The position numbers and the translations under genes are program-made. A DNA stretch of 64,000 nt from Monoplex corrugatus (Eukaryota > Mollusca > Gastropoda > Littorinimorpha > Ranellidae), in assembly GCA_030674185.1 (NCBI GenBank), contig JAPXFY010000013.1:52376567-52440566 (forward strand), read 5' to 3'. Shown here in pieces: positions 45,764 through 57,544 of the stretch (position 1 is the stretch's first letter; each line of letters starts with the position of its first letter). The notes under the pieces are model-generated. The model saw only the letters and a list, made by a program, of their open reading frames with translations, had not been told where the DNA came from and ran no database searches.

Positions 45764-47627
45764 TAATAATAATAATTACAATATTTATATAGCGCAAAAT
45801 CTCGACAAAATCAAATCCAAGCGCCGAAAAGACACCACACACACGCACGCACACACACACGGCCACAAATGGGGAGAAAGAATAAAAACAATAAAAGCAA
45901 GAATAAAAGCAATGGAAAACCACAGAGAGCACATCATATACAATTATATATTAAAACAAAGTGATTCCCTTCCGAGGGAGACAGGCTGCAGAGGGGGGTT
46001 GAGTGAGGTTAGGATTTTATGCAGAGGAGAAAAGGTGAGTTTTGAGAACGGACTTGAAGGAGGCAAAAGTAGGTTGCTGACGGACTGAGAGAGGAAGTTT
46101 GTTCCAGGAAAGTGGACCAGAAACAGAGAAGGCTCGTGGACCATAGGTATTGAGCTTAGTGCGTGGAAAGCGAAAAGTCAGAGGATCGGAGGCAGAGCGG
46201 AGGGTACGTGAGGGAAGATAGATCTCAAGTAGGCTTGACAGGTAATCGGGGGCTGCGTTATTGAGGCTTTTGTAGCACATGGTGTCTGGTTTGTACTGTA
46301 TGCGCTTTGATACAGGGAGCCAGTGAAGTTGTGCCAGGAGAGGAGATATGTGGTCAGCTTTTTTCTTTTTGAGTACAAGGCGTACAGCATTGTTTTGAAT
46401 GCGCTGTAGGATGTGAATGGTGGAGGCAGGAAGACCAGACAGGAGTGAATTGCAATAGTCAATGCGAGACATTATGAAGGAGAGAACGAGTTTTGCAGTT
46501 GTTTCCACAGAGAGATACTTCCTGATCAGGCTTATACGATGGAGATGATAGTAGCAAGATCTGGCAGTTTGAGAAACAAAGTTGTTCATGGACAGGGTAG
46601 AGTCAATGCAGACACCAAGGTTTTTAGCTGAATCAGAAATTGGGACTGATGTGTTACATAATGGGAGAGAAAGAGGAGGCAGCTGGGAAACTTTCTGACG
46701 GGTGCCAATGAGGATAGCTTCTGTCTTGTCGTCATTAAGCTGAAGTTTGTTGAACGTCATCCAGTTCTTAATGTCCGAGTAACACTCAGTGGTGCGAGTC
46801 AACAGGCGCTGTATATTATCAGGTGAGTCACTGTCTTGAAGTTGGGTGTCATCAGCATAGAAGTGGTGTTTTATAGAGTGGGAGTTGATGATGGTGGACA
46901 GGGGGGAGGTATAAAGAGTGAAAAGAACAGGGCCAAGGACAGATCCTTGTGGAACACCACAGGTCAGGTATGCAGGTTGAGAGTAAGTGCCATTGATGAG
47001 AACAGTTTGTTTTCTGTTTGATAAATACGAAGTGAAAAAGGAGAGAGCAATGTCAGAGATGCCAAAAGTATGATGAAGTCTAGAAAGGAGAATACCATGG
47101 TCAATGGTATCGAAGGCTGCAGACAGATCAAGGAGTGTGAGGAGAGAGACTTTGCCAGTATCAGTTGCAAGGAGGAGATTGTTGAGAATGTGTAGTAGGG
47201 CAGTTTCAGTGCTATGGCACTGGCGGTAGGCTGACTGGAAAGGATTGAGGAGATTGTTGGCAGACAGGTGAGAGTTCAGCTGGCTGAGGACGACTTTTTC
47301 AAGGAGTTTTGACAAGAAAGAGAGATTAGAGATAGGCCGGTAATTTTTCAGTTCATTTGGGTCTAAATTGTGTTTCTTGAGGAGAGGGTGAACAATAGCA
47401 GACTTGAAAGAATCTGGGACAGTTCCAGTTTGAAAAGAAGTGTTGATGTTCAGTGATGAATGGGAGGAGAGTAGGGAGACAGTCGGAGTAGAGAGAACCT
47501 GGAAGAGGATCCAGTTCGCAGGTTTTGAACGACATGGATCTGATTGTGTTGAAAATTTCTTCTTGTGAGACTGGGGTAAAAGTAGTAAGAGGTGTGCCAG
47601 AGAAGGAAGGGTCAGGTGGGCACTTGA
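45764..47627 (-). mobile_element. L2/CR1-type LINE family Z, copy C
   Basis: The 3' tail is (TAA)n at 45764-45775 on the + strand and the 5' truncation is near 47627. The ORF2 part is listed separately. The 3' UTR contains (AC)n and ends gcgctatataaatattg. It is adjacent to copy B, separated only by the second 55-bp repeat. Confidence 0.9.
46017..47624 (-). pseudogene. LINE family Z ORF2 C-terminal half, copy C (reverse transcriptase)
   Basis: The 432-codon open part (46017-47315) starts inside the RT. Motifs in order: LLTLLDLSAAFDTIDHGIL, CGVPQGSVLGPVLFTLYT, the catalytic HHFYADDTQLQ, NKLQLNDDKTEAILIG, SRIDYCNSLLSGLPA, LHWLPVSKRIQYK and SWNKLPLSVRQQ. Upstream of the track start the same frame gives NYRPISNLSFLSKLLEK and PDSFKSAIVHPLLKKHN, so the RT extends to near 47500. 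The endonuclease is missing through 5' truncation. The protein differs from copy D at about five positions. Confidence 0.9.
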
Positions 47628-47889
47628 TAAGTCACAAATTATGCTTGTTATATTATATTTACTTTACTTTGATAAAAAAAAGAAGCTGGATATGGATTTT
47701 CCACGGAAACTGCCCACATATTTCAAGGAAATTTATTGTTTTTCTCATGGAAATCGACAGATCCGAGAATTCCCATCCCTGGCCTGATCAGGTAAATCAA
47801 CAAGGGGAAGATGAAAGGCGCTATCCTTATACTGCTGGATGTGACAAAAATGGCTGTGACAAAAACTGCTGTCTCTACCATACCACTCA

Positions 47890-49070
47890 TTAACCTTTTC
47901 ACAACACTACCTCACTACAGCTACTATGCCCTGTGCACACTGGGGGCAGGAAGCAGAAATGCCCTGAGGACACCCTATTTTGGTCATCTTTATCTAATTT
48001 TCTTGAATAGACCGTAAAAGATAGCTTATTGATGTTAGAACAACTTTTGCAGATCATTCTTTTATCTTCCTGGTGAAGTAAAAACAATTTCTGTAAAGAT
48101 TCATTTAGTTAGTATTTTGTGCTTTTGAAAATGTCAACATAAGTGTCAAAATCAAAAATCCCAAACAGCCACAGGAGATTCACACAAAGTGTTATATTTA
48201 GCATTATGATGGCCAAAAACTGTAGAAAAAAGACATAAAAGACAATATTTCAACATTTCAGAACATAATGATAACATAATGGAACATAACGGTATAGGGT
48301 CAGCGATGTCTTGAAAGACGAAGGGCTGCAAACTGCATGTTTTCGGCAGCTGAGAAAACAGCTATTTGCGGAAATTTCCAAAGATTTTTCACCCAGGTGG
48401 TGCATCATCTTCATTACCACTGTTGTCACTGGCAGTGTCAACCTGTGTCGGCTTCACATTGATCAGGACAACTTATTTCTAGCTAAAAATGTGGCTCCAA
48501 GACCGAATGATTTGTTGCCCGACTACCCGAGTGAAAGATATCTGTCAGCGACGCTCGCACTTTGTTCGTCTGCTTCAGCTTCGTCTTCATCCGTTGAATA
48601 TGCGGGGTTGTCGTTGTTTTGCAGCACATCATTTTCAAAATCTTCTACTTCAGCACTTTAGTTGCTGTTTTCATAATGATCAATGTCAAGATCATCTTCA
48701 GAACAGGCCTGCATGATCGATTCTGCTACTTCGGCGGCCGTGAAAGTTGAACGTCAGCCATGTTTTTTATTGCTGTCTGAACGATGCGGGGAACTTGAAG
48801 AGAGAAAGCATCGGAGTTGGTTGCGTCCGACACAAATTAACCAATGAAATTGTCCCCTTTAAGTTGAAAAAATAGTAAAAAATAGTATCAGATGACGTAG
48901 AAGGGTTCCATTGTGTAGTTTCTACAAGTTGTGAGGGAATTTCCTATGACGTACTGATGCAATTAATTTTTTAACAGGCCATTTCAGCCGTAGCGAGCGG
49001 GCTTGCTACGTGTCCTGACAGCATAGGCAGGCGCAGCGACAATTCTCACATCATGTCGCGAAAAGGTTAA
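47890..49070 (-). mobile_element. TTAA-bounded 1.18-kb element with decayed ORF (piggyBac-like)
   Basis: The left end TTAACCTTTTCACAACA (47890) and the right end, read inward as TTAACCTTTTCGCGACA (from 49070), are inverted repeats starting at TTAA. The minus-strand interior near 48750 begins MADVQLSRPPK, then frame-shifted acidic text (CSEDDLDIDHYENSN, VEDFENDVLQNN, STDEDEAEADEQS). An acidic N-terminus between TTAA ends fits a nonautonomous or decayed piggyBac-type transposon. No DDE core is left. It lies in RPRD2 intron 6, about 90 bp from exon 6. Confidence 0.6.
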
Positions 49071-49158
49071 CGACCTTAGGGTTATGGGTCATCTTTATCA
49101 TTCACAGCTCCTGAAACAACTCATGTTCAAACTGAACAGAAAAAAAGTGCCCACTCAC

Positions 49159-49334
49159 GTTGGAGACAATCCTGGCTTCACTGTTCTGCTGATCATAGAA
49201 GTATTCAGCAATGTGGAGTTGTGTCATTAACTCTTTATGCTCCTGGCGCAGCTTCTCCAGCCCTTCTGCTGTCTCTTCCAGGCGAAGACATGACTCTTCA
49301 AAGTCGTTAGAGAACTCATTGCCATGAGCACGAT
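49159..49334 (-). CDS. RPRD2: RPRD2 exon 6, coiled-coil domain
   Basis: Encodes DRAHGNEFSNDFEESCLRLE, ETAEGLEKLRQEHKELMTQL and AEYFYDQQNSEARIVSN, mostly helical and Glu-rich, matching the RPRD2 segment that leads into VVANAYKTF. The acceptor is gttttacag before 49334 and the donor is ccaac/gtgagt after 49159. It enters in phase 1 and leaves in phase 0. Confidence 0.88.
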
Positions 49335-50484
49335 CTGTAAAACATAAACGACTACAAAATGTATAAATTCATGTTTAACTATATAACTTTAAAAAAATGT
49401 ATACATATACATACGTACATGTACAAATCTTTAAAAAAAAAGTACTTTATCCACTCAAGAAAAAGCAGACAGAAACATGTTTTAATTTAGTCCTCTTCGT
49501 CCACTGGGCAAAGCAGCAGGGTAGTTTCAGTCTTTTTCTCCTAATTTTTGTACTTAGTGTTTGTTTGTTTGTGATCTAACACTCACTTGGCTGAAAATAT
49601 GTGCCTGTCTTGTCTGGTTATATTTACATACGTGTTCTGATTCTATTTTTGTGTTTTTCTGGTTCCTGAAAATCTACAGATAAAAACATGCCAAAAATAA
49701 AAAATACCTAAAAAGTATACCTTTTAATATTCAGACACAAGAGCTTGTAGATCAGTTAGTTAGCTTAACAAGACTAACAGCAGCTTTCAGAAAAGAGCCT
49801 GGCTATTGTTTGTATACTTCCTGGATAAATGACAGAACCCGGTGTATCCACTGTTTGCAAGTTTGATGCACAATCTGTGAAAATGAGCGATTTAAGGAGT
49901 AATAATGAAGTTGTGAGGATGGATTTGTATAAGTGAGGAGTCACTTGTTAAAAGTGACAGTGGCAAAAGATGAGTATAATTTGCTTTGATATTTCATTTC
50001 CTAAGACCTGTTGCTATATTTGGTGTTCATCCAGTATTATGTCCCCTGCCACAAAAAGTGGGATGGAGGATGAAGGCAGGGTGACCAAAGTTTCTGCCCA
50101 AAATGAAGCTAGGAGACCTAAAACTTTTATTACTTTTATTTTGAAGATACTCAGCAGCTTGTTCTGATTTCTATTTTCCTGTTGTCATCAGTTTTTTTCT
50201 TTGTTTTCAGGTATATCATCTACAATAGTGCTGTTTAAAGAGGGTGTTAGTGATATCCAATTCAATGGCCCGGTAGAAAGTTGCTAACATATCTTTAACC
50301 CTATCCAACTATTTTCAGCCCATAACCATGAAAGACTGGATGCGTCTTTAGCCAGTTTTTCCCATGTTGCATGACATATACATAAATATCTCCTACTACA
50401 CCACTTTTACAGAAAATATTCCATCTACACATGGTTTCATAGAAATATATAAAATAATGAATTTAAGAAAGTTTTCCCGCCCAC
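49335..50484. other. RPRD2 intron 5
   Basis: No gene. It carries one arm of the 19808-20047 fold-back family at 49628-49673. Confidence 0.6.
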
Positions 50485-50611
50485 CTTTGAGCTGTTTAAC
50501 AGCTTCAATACTGGAGGCATCCAGCTTTAGGTGGGACAGTTTCTTCACACTGTTGTCCACCTCCGATGCCTGTTTCTTGTACGACTGCATCTTCTGAATC
50601 AGATCTGTGGG
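50485..50611 (-). CDS. RPRD2: RPRD2 exon 5, start of coiled-coil domain
   Basis: Encodes PTDLIQKMQSYKKQASEVDN and SVKKLSHLKLDASSIEAVKQ, then LK. It matches the RPRD region after the CID (…LLLYKRSEDQIELKEKQLS in vertebrates). The acceptor is ttttgttgcag before 50611 (phase 0) and the donor is caaag/gtgggc after 50485 (phase 1). The acceptor and first 20 or so bases of this exon are repeated in degenerate form seven times upstream (50641-50960). Confidence 0.85.
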
Positions 50612-50965
50612 CTGCAACAAAAAGAATACACATGTCAAATATCTTCTGAATCAGATCTGTGAGCTGCAACATAGTACGTACCTCTAACATCTTCTCAATC
50701 AACTTTATATGCTGCAACAAAGAGCATTTATACCGCAAACATCTCCTCAATCAAATCTGTAAAGTGCAGTACACAGCACATACACCTCTAACATCTCAAT
50801 CAAATGTGTAGGCTGCAACACACAGCACACACCTCTAACATCTCAATCAAATGTGTAGGCTGCAGCACACATCTCTAACATCTTCTCAATCATATGCAAG
50901 GCTGCAACACACAACACACATCTCTAACATCATCTCAATCAAATTGGTAGGTGGCAACAAACAGC
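50612..50965 (-). repeat. Tandem array of degenerate copies of the exon 5 acceptor
   Basis: On the + strand each unit has catcttctcaatcaaatctgt-like text (complement of the exon start) followed by a gctgcaaca-like acceptor complement. Units begin near 50641, 50690, 50740, 50790, 50838, 50880 and 50929, at 42-50 bp spacing. Most keep tgttgcag on the minus strand. Confidence 0.85.
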
Positions 50966-51275
50966 ACATATCTCTAACGAACTTATCAAGAAAACATAAT
51001 TTTCAAATAGGTTTTAGTTAAACTTCTACCCTCTTATTACAAATGAAAAATAAACCTGTTAAAACACAGAAGGGTAATCTGTACCAAATTCACAAAATCC
51101 AGTTATAAATTAGTTGTCTGATAAGTTCTTGAGAAACAGCACTTAAAACTATAGCAGAGATCAAGTAAAACAAACAAAAGTGAAGCAAAAGATGATGGGA
51201 TCAACAGAGACAATCACCTGAACAAAGATAATATAATATCTGGACTGCATTCTTTTTTTTTTTTTTGATGTTGTT

Positions 51276-51287
51276 ACAATGGAATTT
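51276..51287. repeat. 12-bp target site duplication, left
   Basis: acaatggaattt is repeated exactly at 54400-54411, flanking the RTE-like LINE. Confidence 0.85.
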
Positions 51288-54200
51288 ACCTCCCAAAGCC
51301 CAACCCCTCGTCCTCGTCATGGGAGGTGGAAACAGGTAATGCTGGCCAACGGGGGACTGGTGAAGCTGTGACTGGCTTAGCAGACCGGCAGTGGATAAAC
51401 AAATTGCTCAAGACAATATAAGGAGATACAAACGGACTGATTACAACGGAAAACGACACGGCGAGGAAAACGGACAACAAATAAAGAAAAACGAAAAGGT
51501 TGGGACCTGGAACATTTGCGGTTTGACGAACAAAGAACCAGAGATAGTAGAGTTCATGACCCAGCGCAAGATCTCCATACTGGGCATTGCAGACACCAGA
51601 AAGGAACAGGAACAAAGGAAACAGACTCCAACTATGTTCTCATTTGAAGCGGTGTAAGCAAGGAACAGAGAGCAGCACATGGCGTGGGTTTCATCCTACA
51701 CCATGACAAGGCAAAAGACCTAGTGAGTACGGAGTTCATTTCAGAAAGACTCTTGAAGATCGGCATTAGGGAGGACAACAAAATCAACAACTACATTCAA
51801 GTGTATGCACCATGTAATGACTCCTACTCAGATGAGGATAAGGACTCCTTCTTCGAAAAACTCTCGGACACCATCAACAGCATCCCGGACCAAGAAGACC
51901 TGTACGTCATGGGAGATTTCAATGGCAGAGTCGGAGAGAGAAGAACACCATGGACAAGACACCTTGGTCCACACAGTGACCACAGAACACCATGCAACTA
52001 CAACGGCAACCATATATTGGAACTGTGTGCAGAGCATGACCTTATTGTCACCAACACCTTCTTCCAGCACAGAGCCACTCAGATCTACACCTGGTACAAA
52101 TGGAGCGACATTGACGTCTCATCTCAAATCGACTTCACACTAGCAAGATCTCGAATGTGGAGCAACATCAGACTCAAGAGCCATCCCCAACGCAGGCCTG
52201 GACACAGACCACAGGCCAATCATCACGACGTTGGTCACTCAGAAGAAGAGGAGATTCACTAAAAAGAAGAAACAGCCGGAAAGACTCAACATACACAAGC
52301 TTCAAGACGAAGAGGTGCAGACTCAGATCAGATGCACCATCAGTGAAAAATTGGACTGTAGTGTCCCTACATTACTAAACGTAGAGGAAGCTTGGGGCAT
52401 CTTCAAGACAGTCCTCCTGGACACTATAAAAGAAGCCTGTGGCACCAAGAAGACAGGAGGAAGAAACAGAAAGGCAACAGCTTGGTGGAACAAAGAAGTG
52501 AAGGATGCTATCAAGGAAAAGAAGAAACTATACAAGATCTGGGTCAAGTCAAAGGATGAAGAGGACTACATCAAGTACAGACTTGCAAGAAGACACAGCA
52601 AGAAAGTTGTGAGAACAGCAAAGGAAAAGTCATGGACCCAGTATGGTGAAAAACTGTGAAACATGCAAAGCTTCTCCAAGAGAGTTTTACAAGAGTGTGA
52701 AAGCGATGAGAGTGCGAGATGAACCTTTCGATCCAACCACTATCATCAACGATGCAAACGGGGAAACATTGCATGAAGAGGAGAAAATAGTGAAGAGATG
52801 GGAAAACTATTTCAAAGACCTACTCAACCCATCAGGAGTACGGGCACAAGACACCAGTCCCGGTTCACCCCCAGCCACCCAGACCACTCAGAACCTACCA
52901 TCCTAGAGAGTGAAGTAAGAAAAGCAATGAAGACCAGTCCTAAAGGAAAGGCAGCTGGAGACGATGGCATAACAACTGAAGCCATCGATGTGTGCGGTGA
53001 AACCGGAATTCAGTGGCTCACCACCATCTTTCAGAAAGCTTGGGAGGAGAGAAAAGTACCAGAAGACTGGCAAAATGTAATAGTGGTGCCAATATGGAAG
53101 AAGAAGGGCAGCAAGAAAGACTGCAGTACCTACAGAGGCATATCACTACTCAGCCATGTAGGGAAAATGTACGCAAAGATCCTGGAGCAGCGCACTCGAG
53201 CGAAAACAGAACATCTCCTCAGTGACGCCCAATCTGGCTTCAGAAAAGGAAGAGGGTGCACCGATGCAATCTTTGCACTCCGACAACTGTGCGAGAGGGC
53301 GATCGAATACGACCGAGATCTCCATCTTGTATTCGTTGATCAAGAAAAGGCCTTTGATCGAGTCAACAGAGACAAGCTATGGAAGGTCCTCGAACAGTAC
53401 GACGTCAAGGGCCAGCTGCTAGACAACATTCGGGCCATCTACGTCAACAGCAGGAGTGCAGTCCGCACCGCCAGTGGAACATCTGACTGGTTCCCAGTGA
53501 CATCGGGAGTAAGGCAGGGCTGTAATCTCTCCCCTCTTCTCTTCGTGATTCTATATGGATCAGATTACGAAGGAGGCAAACCCAGACCCTGAGGCACTCA
53601 ATGAACTCATGTTTGCGGACGACCAGGCAATGGTGAACAATGACAAGATACAGCTACAGGAGCACACAGACCAGCTCAATGAAAGCTGCGAGACATACGG
53701 CATGAAGATCAGCGTCAGCAAGACTGAGGTCATGACTATCAGTAAGAGACCAAACAAACTGGATATCAACATCAATGGAACCCAGTTGAAGCAAGCCAGT
53801 GAATTTAAATACCTGGGCAGCATCTTTACTGAAAATGGCAAACTAGACAGAGAAATCGAGACCAGATGCCAGAAAGCCAACGCAGTCAGCTATTAACTTG
53901 CCCTCTCTTGAAACACCCCAGCATTCTCACCAGCACTAAGGCGAAACTCATCAACGCCATTTTTCTACCAACGCTGACATACCAGTGCCAGACATGGTCC
54001 CTAACTAAAGTCCTCGAGAGAAAACTGGTCACCTGTGAAATGAAATGCCTGAGGAAATCAGTAAACAAGACAAGGCGGGACAAGATCAGAAATGAGGTGA
54101 TACAAGACATGGTAGGAGCAACACCAATCCTACAACACATAGAACATATGAGGATCAAGTGGTTCGGACACCTCACACGTATGCCCCTAAACCATCCAGC

Positions 54201-54399
54201 TCTTCGGGCATACAACACCAGATACTCTGGCTGGAGAGCCAGAGGAAGACCAAGACGACAATGGAGCAACTCCGTGGCAGACACTCTCAGAGCTCACGAG
54301 ATGTCCCTTCTCCAGGCCACCCGCCTTGCTGCTGACAGACGACTGTATCTCCCCGCGATGCCCACCGGTACAAGTGGAAGGAAAAAGTAAAAGTAAAGT
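51288..54399 (+). mobile_element. Whole-length RTE-like LINE (3.1 kb) with target duplication
   Basis: An insertion of 3,112 bp between perfect 12-bp direct repeats, ending in an aaaagtaaaagtaaagt tail. It carries one ORF with endonuclease, RT and C-terminal region, described in the next entry. Length, single ORF and short-unit tail fit the RTE group. It lies in RPRD2 intron 4, opposite in sense to the gene. Confidence 0.8.
51391..54390 (+). pseudogene. RTE-like LINE ORF (endonuclease and RT), frameshifted
   Basis: Endonuclease: VGTWNICGLTNKEPEIVEF, KISILGIADTRKEQ, YVMGDFNGRVGERRTPW (GDFNGR motif), DVSSQIDFTLARSRM and, in the next frame, LDTDHRPIITTL (DH motif). Linker: ATAWWNKEVKDAIKEKKKLY. 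RT: SPKGKAAGDDGITTEAIDV, PEDWQNVIVVPIWKKKGSK, GFRKGRGCTDAIFALRQL, FVDQEKAFDRVNRDKLWKV, TSGVRQGCNLSPLLFVI and the catalytic box LMFADDQAMV. C-terminal: EFKYLGSIFTENGKLDREI, TYQCQTWSLTKVLERKL and RIKWFGHLTRMPLNHPALR. Frame changes near 51655, 52215, 52650, 52880, 53585 and 53880 make it inactive. Confidence 0.85.
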
Positions 54400-54699
54400 A
54401 CAATGGAATTTTCTGCCTAAAAAAGTGGGGTGATCTCCCCGGGAATAGCAAGTTTCCACAGCATAGCACGAAACATTTTTTATCTTTTTCAAATTTGAGT
54501 GTATAAAATTATACATTTTTGTTTACCTGAGAAAGTGGATTTTTCAACAGATTTTTGCCGGGTCACTTCTTGTTATCGTGGGATCTTTTACATAAACTAA
54601 GTGTATGCTGCACATGAGACCTTAATTTACTGTCTCATCCACAAAACTAGCACTTTGATCACCATTCAAGCTCTAATAGAAGGGGGAGAAAATCTGTCT

Positions 54700-54770
54700 G
54701 ACCAGGGATCAAACTTGTACCTCTTGTTTTCCAAGCAGGTGTTTATCCAAGTGGTTCCACACTCTGCTCC
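54700..54770 (-). repeat. tRNA-Ser-like derived sequence
   Basis: On the minus strand a box-A-like accacttggataaacacc, an anticodon region cttggaaaacaag and a B box agtttgatccc (54705-54715) are in tRNA order. The stems are degenerate. Confidence 0.5.
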
Positions 54771-55064
54771 AAACACCAAAGAAAAATGTAAAAGCATAAT
54801 AATAATACCACATGAAAATATTAACCAGAACTAACAATGAACCGTCCCCATACTTTCCTTTAGCCTCTTCCCTTAACCCACATACACATATGCGGTTTAC
54901 TTGTCAACTGATAAGTTATAGAAACTAACACTAGTTAAAAGCATAATGTGTGCAGCTAACAGGTTTGCTTGTCAACTAATGAGCAACAGACATAACTACT
55001 TGTTAAAGGTACCTGAAAAACCTGAAGCAGCCCAAAGCACCTTTATTCCCCTGAAATAATTTAC

Positions 55065-55351
55065 CTTAAAAACTGCCAAAGCTTCTTCACTGGGAGCATC
55101 AGCATCCTTTTCATTCTTCTTTTCTTTGTCTTTACTGGGGCCGATGTCTATCTCTGTTATGTCAGCATCTGTGGAGGCAGAGCTTGTCAAAGCTGTCTCT
55201 GTTTTCTTCTCCCCATCTTTATGCCGGCCCTTCTCTTTCTTCAACTTTTCTTTTGGGGTAGGCGTGAAGGGCTTTTTGAAAACAGCTCCATCCACTTGTT
55301 TTCCATCTGGATCACAATTCAGTTTATCATTACACAACATTTCTATATAGT
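55065..55351 (-). CDS. RPRD2: RPRD2 exon 4, end of CID and charged linker
   Basis: Encodes DYIEMLCNDKLNCDPDGKQV, KKPFTPTPKEKLKKEKGRHK, TSSASTDADITEIDIGPSKD and APSEEALAVFK. It follows the last CID helix and forms a Lys/Glu-rich linker, with a possible nuclear-localisation run (KEKLKKEKGRHK). The acceptor is taacatttcag before 55351 (phase 1) and the donor is tttaag/gtaaat after 55065 (phase 0). A TTAA MITE starts only 49 bp upstream of the acceptor. Confidence 0.85.
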
Positions 55352-55399
55352 CTGAAATGTTAAAGAGATTGCTAAGCTTGATATAATGCTCATATCTTA

Positions 55400-55566
55400 T
55401 TAACCCTTTGACTCCTGCATCCTGTCTACCAGCATCCTGCATTGACAACGTTGCAAGCAAACTAAAACCCTAACCCTTTGATTCCCTCACCCTATCCACC
55501 AACTTCCTACAGTAAGCTGATGGATAGAATGAGTTGGTGGATTGGGTGCAGGAGTCAAAGGGTTAA
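55400..55566. mobile_element. TTAA-bounded MITE, family 1 copy 3
   Basis: TTAA at 55400-55403 and 55563-55566. Ends ccctttgactcctgcatcc and the facing ggtgcaggagtcaaaggg. 167 bp. Confidence 0.85.
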
Positions 55567-55599
55567 AAAAAAATCAATTGTCTGTACACCTTGTTTTCC

Positions 55600-55850
55600 A
55601 TCTATAATAATAATAATAATAATATATTTTATTTATATAACGCAAAATCTTGATAAAATCAAATCTAAGCGCTGAGCGTATACATGCATACATACCTACA
55701 TACATATGAGCGTATACATGCATACATACATGCATACATACTTACATACATAAATCTAAGCTGAGCGTATACATGCATACATACATACATACATAAATCT
55801 AAGCGTATACATACATACATACATACATACGTACGCACATGCATACATAA
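55600..55850. repeat. LINE tail fragment and (CATA)n array
   Basis: (TAA)n plus tttatataacgcaaaatcttg is a lone 3' tail of LINE family Z (55605-55672). It is followed by catacatacatg repeats containing three copies of aaatctaag…gagcgtatacatgc text to 55850. Confidence 0.8.
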
Positions 55851-57462
55851 TAATTACAATATTTATATATATTGCAAAATCTCGACAAAATCAAATCCAA
55901 GCGCCGAAAAGACACACACACATCACACACACCACACACACACGGCCACAAATGGGGAGAAAGAATAAAAGCAATAAAAGCAAGAATAAAAGCAATGGAA
56001 AACCACAGAGAGCACATCATATACAATTATATATTAAAACAAAGTGATTCCCTTCCGAGCGGAGACAGGCTGCAGAGGGGGGTTGAGTGAGGTTAGGATT
56101 TTATGCAGAGGAGAAAAGGTGAGTTTTGAGAACGGACTTGAAGGAGGCAAAAGTAGGTTGCTGACGGACTGAGAGAGGAAGTTTGTTCCAGGAGAGTGGA
56201 CCAGAAACAGAGAAGGCTCGTGGACCATAGGTATTGAGCTTAGTGCGTGGAAAGCGAAAAGTCAGAGGATCGGAGGCAGAGCGGAGGGTACGTGAGGGAA
56301 CATAGATCTCAAGTAGGCTTGACAGGTAATCGGGGGCTGCGTTATTGAGGCTTTTGTAGCACATGGTGTCTAGTTTGTACTGTATGCGCTTTGATACAGG
56401 GAGCCAGTGAAGTTGTGCCAGGAGAGGAGATATGTGGTCAGCTTTTTTCTTTTTGAGTACAAGGCGTACAGCATTGTTTTGAATGCGCTGTAGGATGTGA
56501 ATGGTGGAGGCAGGAAGACCAGACAGGAGTGAATTGCAATAGTCAATGCGAGACATTATGAAGGAGAGAACGAGTTTTGCAGTTGTTTCGACAGAGAGAT
56601 ACTTCCTGATCAGGCTTATACGATGGAGATGATAGTAGCAAGATCTGGCAGTTTGAGAAACAAAGTTGTTCATGGACAGGGTAGAGTCAATGCAGACACC
56701 AAGGTTTTTAGCTGAATCAGAAATTGGGACTGATGTGTTACATAATGGGAGAGAAAGAGGAGGCAGCTGGGAAACTTTCTGACGGGTGCCAATGAGGATA
56801 GCTTCTGTCTTGTCGTCATTAAGCTGAAGTTTGTTGAACGTCATCCAGTTCTTAATGTCCGAGTAACACTCAGTGGTGCGAGTCAACAGGCGCTGTATAT
56901 TATCAGGTGAGTCACTGTCTTGAAGTTGGGTGTCATCAGCATAGAAGTGGTGTTTTATAGAGTGGGAGTTGATGATGGTGGACAGGGGGGAGGTATAAAG
57001 AGTGAAAAGAACAGGGCCAAGGACAGATCCTTGTGGAACACCACAGGTCAGGTATGCAGGTTGAGAGTAAGTGCCATTGATGAGAACAGTTTGTTTTCTG
57101 TTTGATAAATACGAAGTGAACCAGGAGAGAGCAATGTCAGAGATGCCAAAAGTATGATGAAGTCTAGAAAGGAGAATACCATGGTCAATGGTATCGAAGG
57201 CTGCAGACAGATCAAGGAGTGTGAGGAGAGAGACTTTGCCAGTATCAGTTGCAAGGAGGAGATTGTTGAGAATGTGTAGTAGGGCAGTTTCAGTGCTATG
57301 GCACTGGCGGTAGGCTGACTGGAAAGGATTGAGGAGATTGTTGGCAGACAGGTGAGAGTTCAGCTGGTTGAGGACGACCTTTTCAAGGAGTTTTGACAAG
57401 AAAGAGAGATTAGAGATAGGCCGGTAATTTTTCAGTTCATTTGGGTCTAAATTGTGTTTCTT
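55848..57462 (-). mobile_element. L2/CR1-type LINE family Z, copy D
   Basis: Same structure as copy C. The ORF2 part at 56101-57399 is a 432-codon open frame nearly identical to copy C, with motifs LSAAFDTIDHGIL, GVPQGSVLGPVLF, FYADDTQLQ and LHWLPVSKRIQYK. It is 5'-truncated at ttgtgtttctt (57462). The high identity and open frame point to recent activity of the family. Confidence 0.9.
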
Positions 57463-57544
57463 ACAGTTTACTCAATAACTTCTGAATACAGTCCAAACTG
57501 TTCAGAACATTGCTATCAATATAATTAACTACTAAATTCATTTA

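Noticed and set aside
48311..48716. Plus-strand 116-codon frame in the TTAA-bounded element
   Set aside because: The opposite strand gives the more protein-like acidic reading. The Ser run is the complement of the Asp/Glu codons.
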